A stretch of DNA of 64,000 nucleotides from Miltoncostaea oceani. Lineage in GTDB: Bacteria; Actinomycetota; Thermoleophilia; Miltoncostaeales; Miltoncostaeaceae. Below are positions 8,085 through 16,275 of this stretch, piece by piece (positions within the stretch are counted from its first letter, which is position 1; each line of letters begins with the position of its first letter). Made by a program: the position numbers and the translations under genes. The notes beneath the pieces are model-generated. The model was not told where the DNA came from and did not search any database. It worked only from the letters and a program-made list of their open reading frames with translations. The stretch lies in contig NZ_CP064356.1 in assembly GCF_018141545.1 (NCBI RefSeq), positions 2,927,001-2,991,000 of the forward strand, read 5' to 3'.

Positions 8085-9458
8085 ATGAGCGAGCCCTCGC
8101 GGGTCGTCGTGCTGGGCGGCGGCCCGGCAGGCGACGTCGCCGCCCTGCGCGCCGCCCAGCTGGGCGCGACCGTGACCATGATCGAGCGCGCGGAGCTCGG
8201 GGGCACGTGCCTCAACTGGGGCTGCATCCCCACGAAGGCGCTGCTCGCCACCGCCGACCTGCTGCGCCGCGTGCGCCGGGCCGACGAGTACGGCCTGGTC
8301 GTGCCGGAGGTCTCCTTCGACTTCCCGAAGATGATGGAGCGCAAGGAGGGCATCGTCCTCAAGATGCGCCAGGGCGTCGAGGGCGCGGCGAAGCGCAAGG
8401 GCGTCAACGTCGTCCGCGGTGAGGGCCGGGTCGACGGCGACGCGGTCGTCGTCGACGGCGAGCGCCACGAGTACGACCACCTCGTCGTGTGCGTCGGCAC
8501 GGAGCCGTCGGGGCTGCCCGGGTACGACATGGACCACCCCGCGGTGCTGACCTCCAACGACATCCTGCGGCTCGAGACGGTCCCGGAGAGCATGATCGTC
8601 GTCGGCGGCGGCGTCATCGGCTGCGAGTTCGCCAGCCTCTTCGCCGCGCTCGGGACCGACATCACGATCGTCGAGATCCTGCCGCGGCTGCTCGCCGGCA
8701 TCGACAACCGCACCGCCAGCCAGTTCCAGAAGCTGCTGGAGAAGGACGGCGTGACCGTCCACCTGGGCCGCCAGGCCGAGGTCACGGGCTACCGCGACGA
8801 CGGCGTCACCGTGACGCTCGACGACGGCACCGAGGTCACCGCGGAGAAGCTGCTCGTCTCCGTCGGCCGCCGCTCCCAGGCCGCGGGCATCGGGCTGGAG
8901 GAGGCCGGGGTCGAGGTCACGGAGCGCGGCCACGTGGTCGTGGACGAGTACCTGCGCACCGCGAACCCGAAGATCTGGGCGGTCGGCGACTGCATCGGCG
9001 GGCTCCAGCTCGCCCACCTCGCCTCCGCGGAGGGCGGGCGCGCCGTCGAGAACGCCCTCACCGGCACGCAGGTCCCGATGGACCGCACCGTCGTCCCGAG
9101 CTGCATCTACACCCACCCCGAGATCGCCTCCGTCGGCCTGAACGCCGACGCCGCGAAGGAGGCCGGCCACGAGGTGAAGCTCGGCCAGGCCCGTTTCGTC
9201 GGGTCGGGCAAGGCGCTCGGCGAGGGCGAGCCGGACGGCTACGCGCAGCTGGTGATGGACACCTCGACCGGCCTGCTGCTGGGCGCGACGATCATGGGCG
9301 TCCACGCCGTGGAGATGATCCACGAGGTCGGCGTGGCCATCGCCGAGGGCCTGACCGTCGCCGAGCTCGGCGAGATCATCCACGCGCACCCGACGGTGAG
9401 CGAGATGGTGATGGACGCCGCGCAGCAGGCGGTCGGCGTCGCCCCCTACCTCAGCTAG
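8085..9458 (+). CDS. lpdA: dihydrolipoyl dehydrogenase (E3)
   Basis: FAD/NAD-dependent E3 that reoxidises the dihydrolipoyl groups of the fused E2-E1 encoded just upstream. 457 residues, normal length. Seen: N-terminal FAD Rossmann motif VLGGGPAGDVAA, redox-active disulfide GGTCLNWGCIPTKA (two Cys five apart), NAD-binding VVGGGVIGCEFASLFAALG, the second FAD motif (WAVGDCIGG) and the C-terminal His-Glu dyad HAHPTVSE that contacts the partner subunit's disulfide. An AGGAG that overlaps the upstream stop region lies nine bases before the ATG, so translation is coupled to kgd. The adjacency suggests a dedicated complex made from two polypeptides. Confidence 0.95.
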   Translation: MSEPSRVVVLGGGPAGDVAALRAAQLGATVTMIERAELGGTCLNWGCIPTKALLATADLLRRVRRADEYGLVVPEVSFDFPKMMERKEGIVLKMRQGVEGAAKRKGVNVVRGEGRVDGDAVVVDGERHEYDHLVVCVGTEPSGLPGYDMDHPAVLTSNDILRLETVPESMIVVGGGVIGCEFASLFAALGTDITIVEILPRLLAGIDNRTASQFQKLLEKDGVTVHLGRQAEVTGYRDDGVTVTLDDGTEVTAEKLLVSVGRRSQAAGIGLEEAGVEVTERGHVVVDEYLRTANPKIWAVGDCIGGLQLAHLASAEGGRAVENALTGTQVPMDRTVVPSCIYTHPEIASVGLNADAAKEAGHEVKLGQARFVGSGKALGEGEPDGYAQLVMDTSTGLLLGATIMGVHAVEMIHEVGVAIAEGLTVAELGEIIHAHPTVSEMVMDAAQQAVGVAPYLS

Positions 9459-9543
9459 CCGCAGCGAGACCTGGCGCCGGCTCGGCCCCGCCGGGCTGGC
9501 GCCGCGGCACGCCGTCGCCCGGCCGGTCGGCCTGCTGCGGGCG

Positions 9544-10269
9544 ATGCCGGCGGCCGGGCCGGGGGTCGTCTCCTGGTCGCGGGTCACCGCCCCGGCGCTG
9601 GTGCTCGGCCGGTCCGGCGTCGACGTCGCCGCCGATCCGGAGGCCGTCGCCGCCGAGGGCGTCGAGGTGGTGCGCCGCAGCTCCGGCGGCGGGCCGGTCC
9701 TGTGGGACGCCGACCTGCTGGCGCTCGACGTGGTCCTGCCGCGCGGCCACCGGCTCGCGGAGCGGGACGTGGTGCGCGCCTACCGGTGGCTCGGGGAGGC
9801 CTTCGCCGCCGCGTTGCGAACGTGTGGGGTGGGCGACGTGGAGGTGGTGGACGTGCAACGGGCGAGGGCGGATCGGGCGCACCCCGGTGCGGCGGCGCTC
9901 GCGTGCTTCGGCGGCCTCTCCCCCTTCGAGGTGACCGCCGGCGGCCGTAAGGTGCTGGGCCTCTCCCAGGCACGCCGGGGACCGGGGACGCTGCTGCAGG
10001 CCGGGGTCCCGCTCCGCCTCGACGCCGCGCGCCTCGCGCGCCTGCTCGGCCGCGACGCCGCGTTCGGGCGGGCCCTCGCCGAGAGCGCCGCCGGCGTGGA
10101 CGAGCTGGCCGACGGCGTCACCGCCGACGCGCTCGTCGCCGCCGTGGACGCGGAGATCGCGGACCGGGCCGGCGTGGCCCTGGCCGGCGACGACCTCACC
10201 CCCGCCGAGCACGACGCCGTCGCGGCCGTCGTGGCGGAGGGGCTCGGCGTGGCGCGGGGCGGGGCATAG
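9544..10269 (+). CDS. lipoate-protein ligase family protein
   Basis: Member of the biotin/lipoate A/B ligase family, which attaches lipoyl or octanoyl groups to E2 lysines. Markers: VVRRSSGGGPVLWD near residue 42 (the R-R-x-S-G-G-G loop that binds the acyl chain) and GGRKVLGLSQARRGPGTLLQAGVPL (the K-x-x-G-x-S/A-Q-x-R binding strand). 241 residues from ATG 9544. The frame stays open and coding-like back to the lpdA stop, encoding WRRLGPAGLAPRHAV, but has no ATG, GTG or TTG there, so the true start may be non-standard or this ATG is right. Position beside kgd-lpdA suggests it lipoylates the two lipoyl domains of the fusion protein. Confidence 0.8.
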   Translation: MPAAGPGVVSWSRVTAPALVLGRSGVDVAADPEAVAAEGVEVVRRSSGGGPVLWDADLLALDVVLPRGHRLAERDVVRAYRWLGEAFAAALRTCGVGDVEVVDVQRARADRAHPGAAALACFGGLSPFEVTAGGRKVLGLSQARRGPGTLLQAGVPLRLDAARLARLLGRDAAFGRALAESAAGVDELADGVTADALVAAVDAEIADRAGVALAGDDLTPAEHDAVAAVVAEGLGVARGGA

Positions 10270-10272
10270 GAT
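10267..10272 (+). promoter_or_regulatory. -10 element, leaderless-type, for capA-like gene
   Basis: TAGGAT, whose first three bases are the stop codon of the lipoate ligase gene, seven bases before ATG 10280. Confidence 0.5.
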
Positions 10273-10279
10273 CGGCGCG

Positions 10280-11458
10280 ATGGAGCAGGACCGCCAGGCG
10301 CGACGACGCGCCCAGCGCGACCAGGTCCGGCGGCGCCGGCGGACGGTCCTCGCCCTGTTCGCGGTGATGATCGCGGCGGTCGGCGTCGCCGCCGCCCTCC
10401 AGGGTGGCGGGGGCTCGTCGGGCGAGGCGCTCGCGCGACCCGGTCAGATCGGGCCGGGCACGTCGGCGTCGACGACGACCACCCCCGCGCCGCCGGTACC
10501 CGGCGGACGGGCGATCACCGTCGCCGCGGCCGGCGACACCGTGATGGGCAGCCTCCCCTACGGGCTCCCCCCCGACGGCGGCCGGTCCTTCTTCTCGCGG
10601 GTCGACGACCTCCTCGTCGGCGACGTGGTGCTGGGCAACCTCGAGGGGACCCTCGCGACCGGGGGGTCGTCGAAGTGCGGCGCGGGGAGCAGCAACTGCT
10701 TCGCCTTCCGGACGCCGCCCTCGTACGCGAGGTGGCTGAAGCAGGCGGGCTTCACGGTCATGACCCTCGCCAACAACCACGCGTACGACTTCGGCGCGAG
10801 CGCCCAGCGCGAGACGGTCGCCGCGCTCACGCGGGTCGGGGTGCGCAACACCGGCCGGCCGGGGACCGTCGCGACCCAGGTGATCGACGGCCAGCGGGTC
10901 GCCATCCTCGGGTTCGCGCCCTACGAGTGGGCCGACTCGCTGCTCGACATCCCCCGCGCGAAGCGCCGGGTGCAGGAGGTCGCGCGATCCGCCCAGATCG
11001 TGATCGTCACCTTCCACGGCGGCGCGGAGGGCAGCGACAGGACCCGCGTCCCGAACGGCCCCGAGACGTACCTCGGCGAGCCCCGCGGCGACCTGCGCCG
11101 CTTCTCGCGTGCCGTCGTCGACGCCGGCGCCGACCTGGTGGTCGGCCACGGCCCCCACGTCCTGCGCGGCATGGAGATGTACAAGGGCCGCCTGATCGCC
11201 TACAGCCTCGGCAACTTCGCCGGCTACGAGGTGTTCTCGCTCGGCGGTCTGCTCTCGACGAGCATGGTGCTGCAGGTGACCCTCGAGCCGGACGGCCGCC
11301 TGCGGACCGGGCGGATCCGGCCGACGTCGCTCGTCGGCGCGGGCACCCCGGCGCCGGGGGTCGACGCGATCACGGTGGTACGGCGCCTGTCGAGGCTCGA
11401 CTTCGGGGCGCGGGCGCCGCGGATCGACGCGCAGGGCGTGATCCGCCCCCGGACCTAG
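10280..11458 (+). CDS. CapA/PgsA-type metallophosphatase-fold capsule protein
   Basis: 392-residue CapA-family protein (poly-gamma-glutamate capsule biosynthesis type; calcineurin-like fold), anchored outside the membrane. A basic N-terminus (RRRRRT) and one hydrophobic segment (about residues 23-42) form a signal anchor, then a Ser/Thr/Pro linker, then the domain with the family blocks AAAGDTVMG, GNLEGTL, LANNHAYDFG, TFHGGAEG and GHGPHVLRGMEMYKG...YSLGNF. No PgsB or PgsC partner is nearby, so capsule synthesis itself is not indicated; orphan CapA proteins are common in actinobacteria. Single-gene transcript: leaderless-type promoter before it and a strong hairpin spanning its stop. Confidence 0.85.
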   Translation: MEQDRQARRRAQRDQVRRRRRTVLALFAVMIAAVGVAAALQGGGGSSGEALARPGQIGPGTSASTTTTPAPPVPGGRAITVAAAGDTVMGSLPYGLPPDGGRSFFSRVDDLLVGDVVLGNLEGTLATGGSSKCGAGSSNCFAFRTPPSYARWLKQAGFTVMTLANNHAYDFGASAQRETVAALTRVGVRNTGRPGTVATQVIDGQRVAILGFAPYEWADSLLDIPRAKRRVQEVARSAQIVIVTFHGGAEGSDRTRVPNGPETYLGEPRGDLRRFSRAVVDAGADLVVGHGPHVLRGMEMYKGRLIAYSLGNFAGYEVFSLGGLLSTSMVLQVTLEPDGRLRTGRIRPTSLVGAGTPAPGVDAITVVRRLSRLDFGARAPRIDAQGVIRPRT

Positions 11459-11471
11459 CCGGGGGCGGATC
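11440..11471. terminator. perfect 13-bp hairpin, bidirectional terminator
   Basis: GATCCGCCCCCGG (11440-11452), loop ACCTAG containing the capA-like stop, CCGGGGGCGGATC (11459-11471). It lies between two convergent genes and can serve both. Confidence 0.75.
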
Positions 11472-11483
11472 GGCGGGGCCGCC

Positions 11484-11819
11484 TCAGCGGGGGGCGGCCA
11501 CCGCGCCGGGCAGCGTGAGGTGGTGCAGCTCGTAGACGCTCACCGAGGGCGACTCCGCGGGGCCGGCCTCGCCCGGCGGGAGCCCGGCGAGGACCGCGTC
11601 CACGACCGGCCGCAGCCGCTCGCGGCGGAACGCCTCCCACGCCTGCTCGGACTCCCAGACGTCCTGGATCCGGAAGACCCCGGTCCCCGTCGTCCCGGAC
11701 GTGTGGACGATCAGCCCGGCGGGCGGGTCGTCCGCGATGCCCAGACGGCGGAAGACCTCGTCGTGGATCGTGGTGTCCCGGTCCCCGCGGGTCCATTCGG
11801 CGATGACGGTGACGGGCAC
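11484..11819 (-). CDS. small protein of ABM/dabb-like fold, function unknown
   Basis: 111-residue soluble protein not firmly recognised. The layout VTVIAEWTRGDRDTTIHDEVF...AGLIVHTSGTTGTGVFRIQDVWESEQAWEAFRRERLRP resembles antibiotic-biosynthesis-monooxygenase-like ferredoxin folds (short beta strands, then DVWES-x-x-A-W-x-x-F). Similar small proteins occur widely in actinobacteria without known function. The GTG start at 11819 is chosen because a perfect AAGGAGG lies six bases upstream. It is monocistronic and convergent with the capA-like gene. Confidence 0.65.
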   Translation of the reverse strand: MPVTVIAEWTRGDRDTTIHDEVFRRLGIADDPPAGLIVHTSGTTGTGVFRIQDVWESEQAWEAFRRERLRPVVDAVLAGLPPGEAGPAESPSVSVYELHHLTLPGAVAAPR

Positions 11820-11946
11820 GGCTCCTCCTTCGGCGGTGTGGTGGTGCCCACGACCCAACCGCCCGCCGCCCGTGGTGGCGTCACCCGCGCGGACGACATC
11901 GCGGCCCCGGGCCTCCCCCGCGCGGGCGAACCCGCGGGCCCCCGGC

Positions 11947-13611
11947 TCAGGCCAGGGGGTACCCGACCGGCGGGGTGGACCCCTCGACGCCGACGACCAG
12001 CACCGCGGGGCCGGTGGCGGCCCGGCGCCACAGGTCGTCGAGGGCGGCGGGCAGCGCGGCCCGGTCGTCGACGCGGTCGGCGGTCGCCCCGAAGCCGCGG
12101 CAGATGCCCTCGAGGCCGAGGCGCGGGGCGTCGAGGCGGAGCCCCGGCCAGTCGCCCTCCGGGCGGCCGGTCATCCCCTCGAGACCGGCCCGCAGGATCT
12201 CGTAGCCGCCGTTGTCGGCCACGACGAGCGCGATCGGGAGGCCCTCGTGCGCGGCGGTCCAGAGCGCGTGCACCCCGAACAGCAGGCTCCCGTCCCCCTG
12301 GAGGGCGAGGACGCGGCGGTCGCGGTCCGCGAGCGCGGCGCCCACCGCGGCGGGCAGGCCCCAGCCGAGGGCGCTGCCGCGGTGTGCGATCCACGTGCCG
12401 TGGCGCCGGGGACCGACGACCGCCCGCAGCCCGCGACCCGACGTGAGGGCCTCGTCGACCACGAGGTCGTCGGGTCCGACCGCCCCCGCGACGGCGGTCG
12501 CGAACGCGGACGGGGAGATCCGGTCGCCGTCCGCCGCGCCGGCGACGCGCGCCCGCCCGGTCGCGCGGGCGTCGGCCGCGCTCCCCTCCGCCGCCTCCCG
12601 GCGGGCCTCGGACGCGTCGGTGGGGGCGCCGAGGCGGGCGACGAGCGCCGTGAGGGAGGCGGCCACGTCGCCGGGCACCCCGGCGGCGGGGGCGTGGACC
12701 TTGCCGATCTCGGCCGGGTCGACCTCGAGGTGCACGAGCGCGGTCGTGACGGGCACCGCCGGCCCCGCGCTGTGGCCGAACAGCCGGAAGACCGGCATCC
12801 CGGCGGCGACCACGACGTCGAAGGGCTCCAGGACGGGCCGGATGTCCGCGGCGAACGGCGGCAGGGGGCCACGCCACAGCGGGTGGTCGGTCGGGAGGGT
12901 CGCGAGCGCCCCCATCGGCTCGCCGAGGACGGGGGCGCCGAGCCGCTCGGCGAGGGCCGCGAGCGCGGGCACCGCACCCATGTGCGCCACGCCGTCGCCC
13001 GCGATCAGCGCGGGTGCGGCGGCGCCTGCGAGGAGCGCGGCAGCGGCGTCGAGATCCGCGGGCGACGGGGCGGGGGCCCCGGGGACCGGGACGGGCACGT
13101 GCGGGGGCGGCGCCGGGGCGACCTGCACGTCGAGGGGGATGCTCAGCACCACCGGCCCCCGCGGGTGGGTCATCGCCGTCCGCACCGCCCGGGCGAAGGC
13201 CTCCGGTAGCTCGGCGGGGGACGCGACCTCCCACGCGCCCTTCGCGACGGGGGCGGCCATCGCGACGAGCTCACCGCCGAGGAAGGGGTCGCCGGGGAGC
13301 ATCGACTGCCACTGCTGGCCGACCGTGACGAGCACCGGCACCCGGCAGCGTGCGGCGTTGAGGATCGCCGACATCGCGTTCGCGAGGCCCGGCTGGACGT
13401 GGACGTTGGCGACCGCGAGACCGCCGGTGGCCTGCGCCCACCCGTCCGCCATCCCGACCACCGTGGTCTCGTGGAGGCCGAGGACGTACTGGACGGCGGA
13501 CTGCCGGCCGAGCGCGTCGGTGATCGGCAGCTCCGTCGAGCCGGGGTTGCCGAAGAGGTGCGTCACGCCCTCCGCGGCGATCGCCGTGAGGAGCCAGTCG
13601 GCGCCGTTCAC
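11947..13611 (-). CDS. thiamine-diphosphate enzyme, benzoylformate decarboxylase-like
   Basis: 554-residue ThDP-dependent enzyme with the usual three domains (PYR, central, PP). N-terminal FGNPGSTELP and GLHETTVVGMADGWAQATG (Glu48 activates the ThDP ring) match benzoylformate decarboxylase (MdlC) closely; the ThDP/Mg signature is GDGSLLFG ending in ADNGGYEIL. Substrate may be another aromatic or branched 2-keto acid, because the family is broad and no mandelate genes are nearby. GTG start at 13611. The gene begins seven bases after clpS ends, and both run on the minus strand, so they are likely co-transcribed although their functions look unrelated. Confidence 0.85.
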   Translation of the reverse strand: MNGADWLLTAIAAEGVTHLFGNPGSTELPITDALGRQSAVQYVLGLHETTVVGMADGWAQATGGLAVANVHVQPGLANAMSAILNAARCRVPVLVTVGQQWQSMLPGDPFLGGELVAMAAPVAKGAWEVASPAELPEAFARAVRTAMTHPRGPVVLSIPLDVQVAPAPPPHVPVPVPGAPAPSPADLDAAAALLAGAAAPALIAGDGVAHMGAVPALAALAERLGAPVLGEPMGALATLPTDHPLWRGPLPPFAADIRPVLEPFDVVVAAGMPVFRLFGHSAGPAVPVTTALVHLEVDPAEIGKVHAPAAGVPGDVAASLTALVARLGAPTDASEARREAAEGSAADARATGRARVAGAADGDRISPSAFATAVAGAVGPDDLVVDEALTSGRGLRAVVGPRRHGTWIAHRGSALGWGLPAAVGAALADRDRRVLALQGDGSLLFGVHALWTAAHEGLPIALVVADNGGYEILRAGLEGMTGRPEGDWPGLRLDAPRLGLEGICRGFGATADRVDDRAALPAALDDLWRRAATGPAVLVVGVEGSTPPVGYPLA

Positions 13612-13618
13612 GACGGGC

Positions 13619-13909
13619 TCAGGCCAGGGGGGCCATGGTGAGGCCCGCGCCCTTCAGCTGCTCCCAGTAGAGCTCCGCCTGCTCGCGCTGGCCGCTCCAT
13701 ACACGTGCCTGTCCGGAGTTGTGGATCTTGTTGGCGAGGTCCATGCCGCGGGCCCGGTCGACGCCCGGGATGTACCGGGCGAGCGTCGCCGCGACGTGCT
13801 CGAACGTGTTGTGGTCGTCGTTCATCACGATCACGTGGCACGGGTCGCCGTGACCCGAGCCGGAATCGGGCCGGCCCGTGCGTGGCTTGACAGGCGTCGC
13901 GGTCCCCAC
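13619..13909 (-). CDS. clpS: ATP-dependent Clp protease adaptor ClpS
   Basis: 96-residue ClpS adaptor, which hands N-degron substrates to ClpAP or ClpCP. The core (about residues 23-96) shows CHVIVMNDDHNTFEHV (the NDD/H substrate pocket), DLANKIHNSGQARVWSGQREQAE and the terminal beta strand; the first 22 residues are a flexible tail. GTG at 13909 is preceded at seven bases by a TATCCT box and no Shine-Dalgarno, so it is probably leaderless. It is followed at once by the ThDP enzyme gene. Confidence 0.92.
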   Translation of the reverse strand: MGTATPVKPRTGRPDSGSGHGDPCHVIVMNDDHNTFEHVAATLARYIPGVDRARGMDLANKIHNSGQARVWSGQREQAELYWEQLKGAGLTMAPLA

Positions 13910-13916
13910 GGGGCGC

Positions 13917-13922
13917 AGGATA
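13917..13922 (-). promoter_or_regulatory. -10 element, leaderless-type, for clpS
   Basis: TATCCT on the minus strand, seven bases before the GTG at 13909. Confidence 0.5.
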
Positions 13923-13942
13923 CCTCCGGGACCCCCCGCCGG

Positions 13943-14656
13943 TTAGGAGCCGGGCGGCACCAGCCGGACGAGGCCGGCGAAGCCGCCGGGGCCGTACGAA
14001 CGGGCCGACACCTTGTCGCTCGAGTTGCCCTCGACCGTCGCGATGCCCCCGTCGGGACGCACGCCGGTGACGATGCCGATGTGGTCGAGCACCCCGTCGC
14101 CGCCACGGTCGAAGACCACGAGGTCGCCGACCTGCGGCGGGGCGGAGCCCGCCGGGATGTAGCGCCCCGTGTCCTGCGCCCACTGCTTGACCGTCGGGAC
14201 GTATCCGAGGCCGCTGCCGTCCGGCCCGACCGGCACGCCCGCCTGCGCCGCCACCCACGAGGTGAAGTAGGCGCACCACGGCCCGACGCCCGACCCCGCG
14301 GTGGCGGTGCGGTACTGGGCGATCCGGGCGCCGTCGTTCGAGCCGGCGGGCTCCTCCGCCACCCCCAGCTCGGCCGTCGCGAGCGCCGCGATCCGCTGCC
14401 CGCGCCCACCGCCGCCGACGGCCGACACGCCGGCCAGGCCGGGGGTCGTCCCGAGCGACGCCGACACGAAGGGGGAGGCCGTCGTGGTCGTGCCGCCCGC
14501 GCCGGCGGCCGTCGCGGCAGGGGCCATGGCCGACGTCAGCGCGCCTGCGAACTCGCCGGTGAGCGGCGCGGCGGTGGCGCCCGAGACGGTCTGCCGGATC
14601 TCGTTGACGCGCGCGATCGCCTGCGCGAAGCCGGTGCTCTGGGTGTCGATGGGCAA
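13943..14656 (-). CDS. CHAP-domain peptidoglycan hydrolase
   Basis: 237-residue protein with a C-terminal CHAP amidase/endopeptidase domain (about residues 105-237): catalytic Cys in GVGPWCAYFTSWVA, His in VLDHIGIVTG, third residue probably Asn in EGNSSD. The first 100 residues are a helical start (FAQAIARVNEIRQTV) and an Ala/Gly/Thr linker, with no signal peptide; such N-termini are seen in proteins exported through flagellar or other non-Sec routes, so the export path is uncertain. TTG at 14656 is chosen as start because AGGGA lies about seven bases upstream and the frame matches. It is divergent from pit. Confidence 0.75.
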   Translation of the reverse strand: MPIDTQSTGFAQAIARVNEIRQTVSGATAAPLTGEFAGALTSAMAPAATAAGAGGTTTTASPFVSASLGTTPGLAGVSAVGGGGRGQRIAALATAELGVAEEPAGSNDGARIAQYRTATAGSGVGPWCAYFTSWVAAQAGVPVGPDGSGLGYVPTVKQWAQDTGRYIPAGSAPPQVGDLVVFDRGGDGVLDHIGIVTGVRPDGGIATVEGNSSDKVSARSYGPGGFAGLVRLVPPGS

Positions 14657-14754
14657 GCGGTGTCCCTGACGGAGGCGTCCTGTGGGCGGGATCGGCGCGC
14701 CGGCGGGCGCCCTTGAGCGCCGGGGCCGCGGGAAACCCGCAGTCGGATGGGAAT

Positions 14755-14770
14755 GTGACCGCGCGGTGAA
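14755..14770 (-). promoter_or_regulatory. PHO-box-like direct repeat upstream of pit
   Basis: On the minus strand TTCAC-n6-GTCAC (seen on plus as GTGAC at 14755 and GTGAA at 14766, period 11). Matches the direct-repeat grammar of OmpR/PhoP-type regulators; only two units. Confidence 0.35.
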
Positions 14771-14824
14771 ACACGTGGTCACCACCTTGAAACATCGACC
14801 GCCCGGCGGGAGTGTTCCCAGCGG

Positions 14825-16009
14825 ATGGCCGAGGACCTCATCCTGATCGTCGTGGTCGCAACCGCGCTCGCGTTCGACTTCACCAACGGATTCCACGACA
14901 CCGGGAACGCCACGGCCGCATCCATCGCGACGGGTGCGCTCCGGCCACGGATCGCGGTCGGCTTCTCCGCCCTCCTGAACGTCGTCGGCGCGTTCCTCTC
15001 CCTCGAGGTCGCGAAGACCATCGCCGGGGGCATCGTCGACGCCGGCGCCATCACGCTGACGATCGTCTTCGCCGGCCTCCTCGGCGCGATCCTCTGGAAC
15101 CTCGTGACCTGGCTCCTCGGGTTGCCGTCGAGCTCGTCGCACGCCCTGATCGGGGGCGTCGTCGGCGCGACCCTCGCGGCCCTCGGGACCGACGCCGTCA
15201 ACGGGACCGCCATCGTCCAGAAGGTCGTCGTCCCGGCGTTCCTCGCGCCGGTCATCGCCGGCGTCGTCGCGATCCTCGCCGTCCGCCTCGCGACCCGCCT
15301 GACGCACCGCGCCCCGAAGGCCGGCGCCGAGCGCGGCTTCAAGCGGGGCCAGGTGGCCTCCGCCGGGCTCATCTCCCTCGCCCACGGGACGAACGACGCC
15401 CAGAAGACGATGGGGATCATCACCCTCGCCCTCGTCGCCCACGGCACGATCGGCGCCGACTCCGGCGTCCCCACGTGGGTCGTCCTGTCCGCGGCGCTCG
15501 CGATCGGCGCGGGCACCTACATGGGCGGCTGGCGGATCATCCGCACGATGGGGACGCGCCTCACGGACATCACCCCGCCGCAGGGCTTCTCCTCCGACAC
15601 CTCCGCGGCGACCGTCATCCTCACGTCGTCGCACTTCGGCTTCCCGCTCTCCACCACCCACGTGGCGTCGGGGGCGATCATGGGGTCCGGCGTCGGCGCC
15701 CCCGGCGCCCACGTGCGCTGGAGGGTCGCGGGGCGCATGGCCCTCGCGTGGGCGATCACCCTCCCCGCCGCGGGCCTCACCGCCGCGGGCATGTACGGCA
15801 TCGCCGCCGGCATCGGCGGCAACGCCGGCATCGCGGTCGTCGCCGTGATCGCCGGCACGGCCTCCGCCGCGATCTGGCTCGCGTCGCGTCGCGACCGGGT
15901 GCACGCCGGCAACGTCACCGACGCCGGCCCGCCGCCGCCCATCGCCGTCGTCACCACCGACGCCGAGGAGGCCCGCGACGAGGGCCCGGCGATGGCCGGG
16001 GCGGCGTGA
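14825..16009 (+). CDS. pit: low-affinity inorganic phosphate transporter, Pit family
   Basis: 394-residue Pit-family phosphate/metal symporter in the inner membrane, about ten transmembrane segments. Both inverted-repeat halves carry the family signature: FDFTNGFHDTGNATA at the N-terminus and SLAHGTNDAQKTMGI in the middle; the paired loops SSSSHALIGG and PLSTTHVASGAIMGSG are also typical. ATG 14825 follows a GGGAG twelve bases upstream. A two-unit PHO-box-like repeat lies 55-70 bases before the start, consistent with phosphate control. The stop overlaps the next gene (GTGA). Confidence 0.92.
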   Translation: MAEDLILIVVVATALAFDFTNGFHDTGNATAASIATGALRPRIAVGFSALLNVVGAFLSLEVAKTIAGGIVDAGAITLTIVFAGLLGAILWNLVTWLLGLPSSSSHALIGGVVGATLAALGTDAVNGTAIVQKVVVPAFLAPVIAGVVAILAVRLATRLTHRAPKAGAERGFKRGQVASAGLISLAHGTNDAQKTMGIITLALVAHGTIGADSGVPTWVVLSAALAIGAGTYMGGWRIIRTMGTRLTDITPPQGFSSDTSAATVILTSSHFGFPLSTTHVASGAIMGSGVGAPGAHVRWRVAGRMALAWAITLPAAGLTAAGMYGIAAGIGGNAGIAVVAVIAGTASAAIWLASRRDRVHAGNVTDAGPPPPIAVVTTDAEEARDEGPAMAGAA

Positions 16010-16230
16010 GCGACTTCATCGACGTCGACGCCCTCTGGCGCGTCGCGGCGCTGAGCGCCGCGTTCGGGGTCGGCGTGGTCGGCCTCTACGCCCTCGGCGT
16101 CGTCGCGAGCACCGCCCCCGAGGGGTCCACGGGGGGGCTCTCCCCGGTCCGCCGGGTCGTCGCGGTCGCCTGCTTCGCCGTCTGCCTGGTGGTCATCGTC
16201 TTCGGCGTCTGGGTGATGCTCGACAAGTAG
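16006..16230 (+). CDS. small two-TM membrane protein coupled to Pit
   Basis: 74-residue protein with two hydrophobic helices (about 11-31 and 48-70) joined by a short loop, starting at a GTG that overlaps the pit stop by four bases. Not recognised. Coupling to pit suggests an accessory subunit or regulator of the transporter, in the place where other bacteria carry the PhoU-like DUF47 protein, but it has no PhoU sequence features. The function is inference only. Confidence 0.65.
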   Translation: MSDFIDVDALWRVAALSAAFGVGVVGLYALGVVASTAPEGSTGGLSPVRRVVAVACFAVCLVVIVFGVWVMLDK

Positions 16231-16263
16231 CACCGGTCCGGGGGTGACCTCCGGCCACGCGGG

Positions 16264-16269
16264 TACCAT
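16264..16269 (+). promoter_or_regulatory. -10 element, leaderless-type, for lhr
   Basis: TACCAT six bases before GTG 16276. Confidence 0.5.
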
Positions 16270-16275
16270 CGACGG

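Noticed and set aside
3732-9587. A 1951-codon open frame on the minus strand opposite kgd and lpdA
   Set aside because: It mirrors the codon pattern of two certain genes, is rich in Arg/Asp/Gly/Val repeats with no recognisable domain, and arises from high GC content.
14772-14777. CACGTG palindrome upstream of pit
   Set aside because: Six-base palindromes of this composition are expected often in such DNA; the 11-base repeats next to it are a better candidate.
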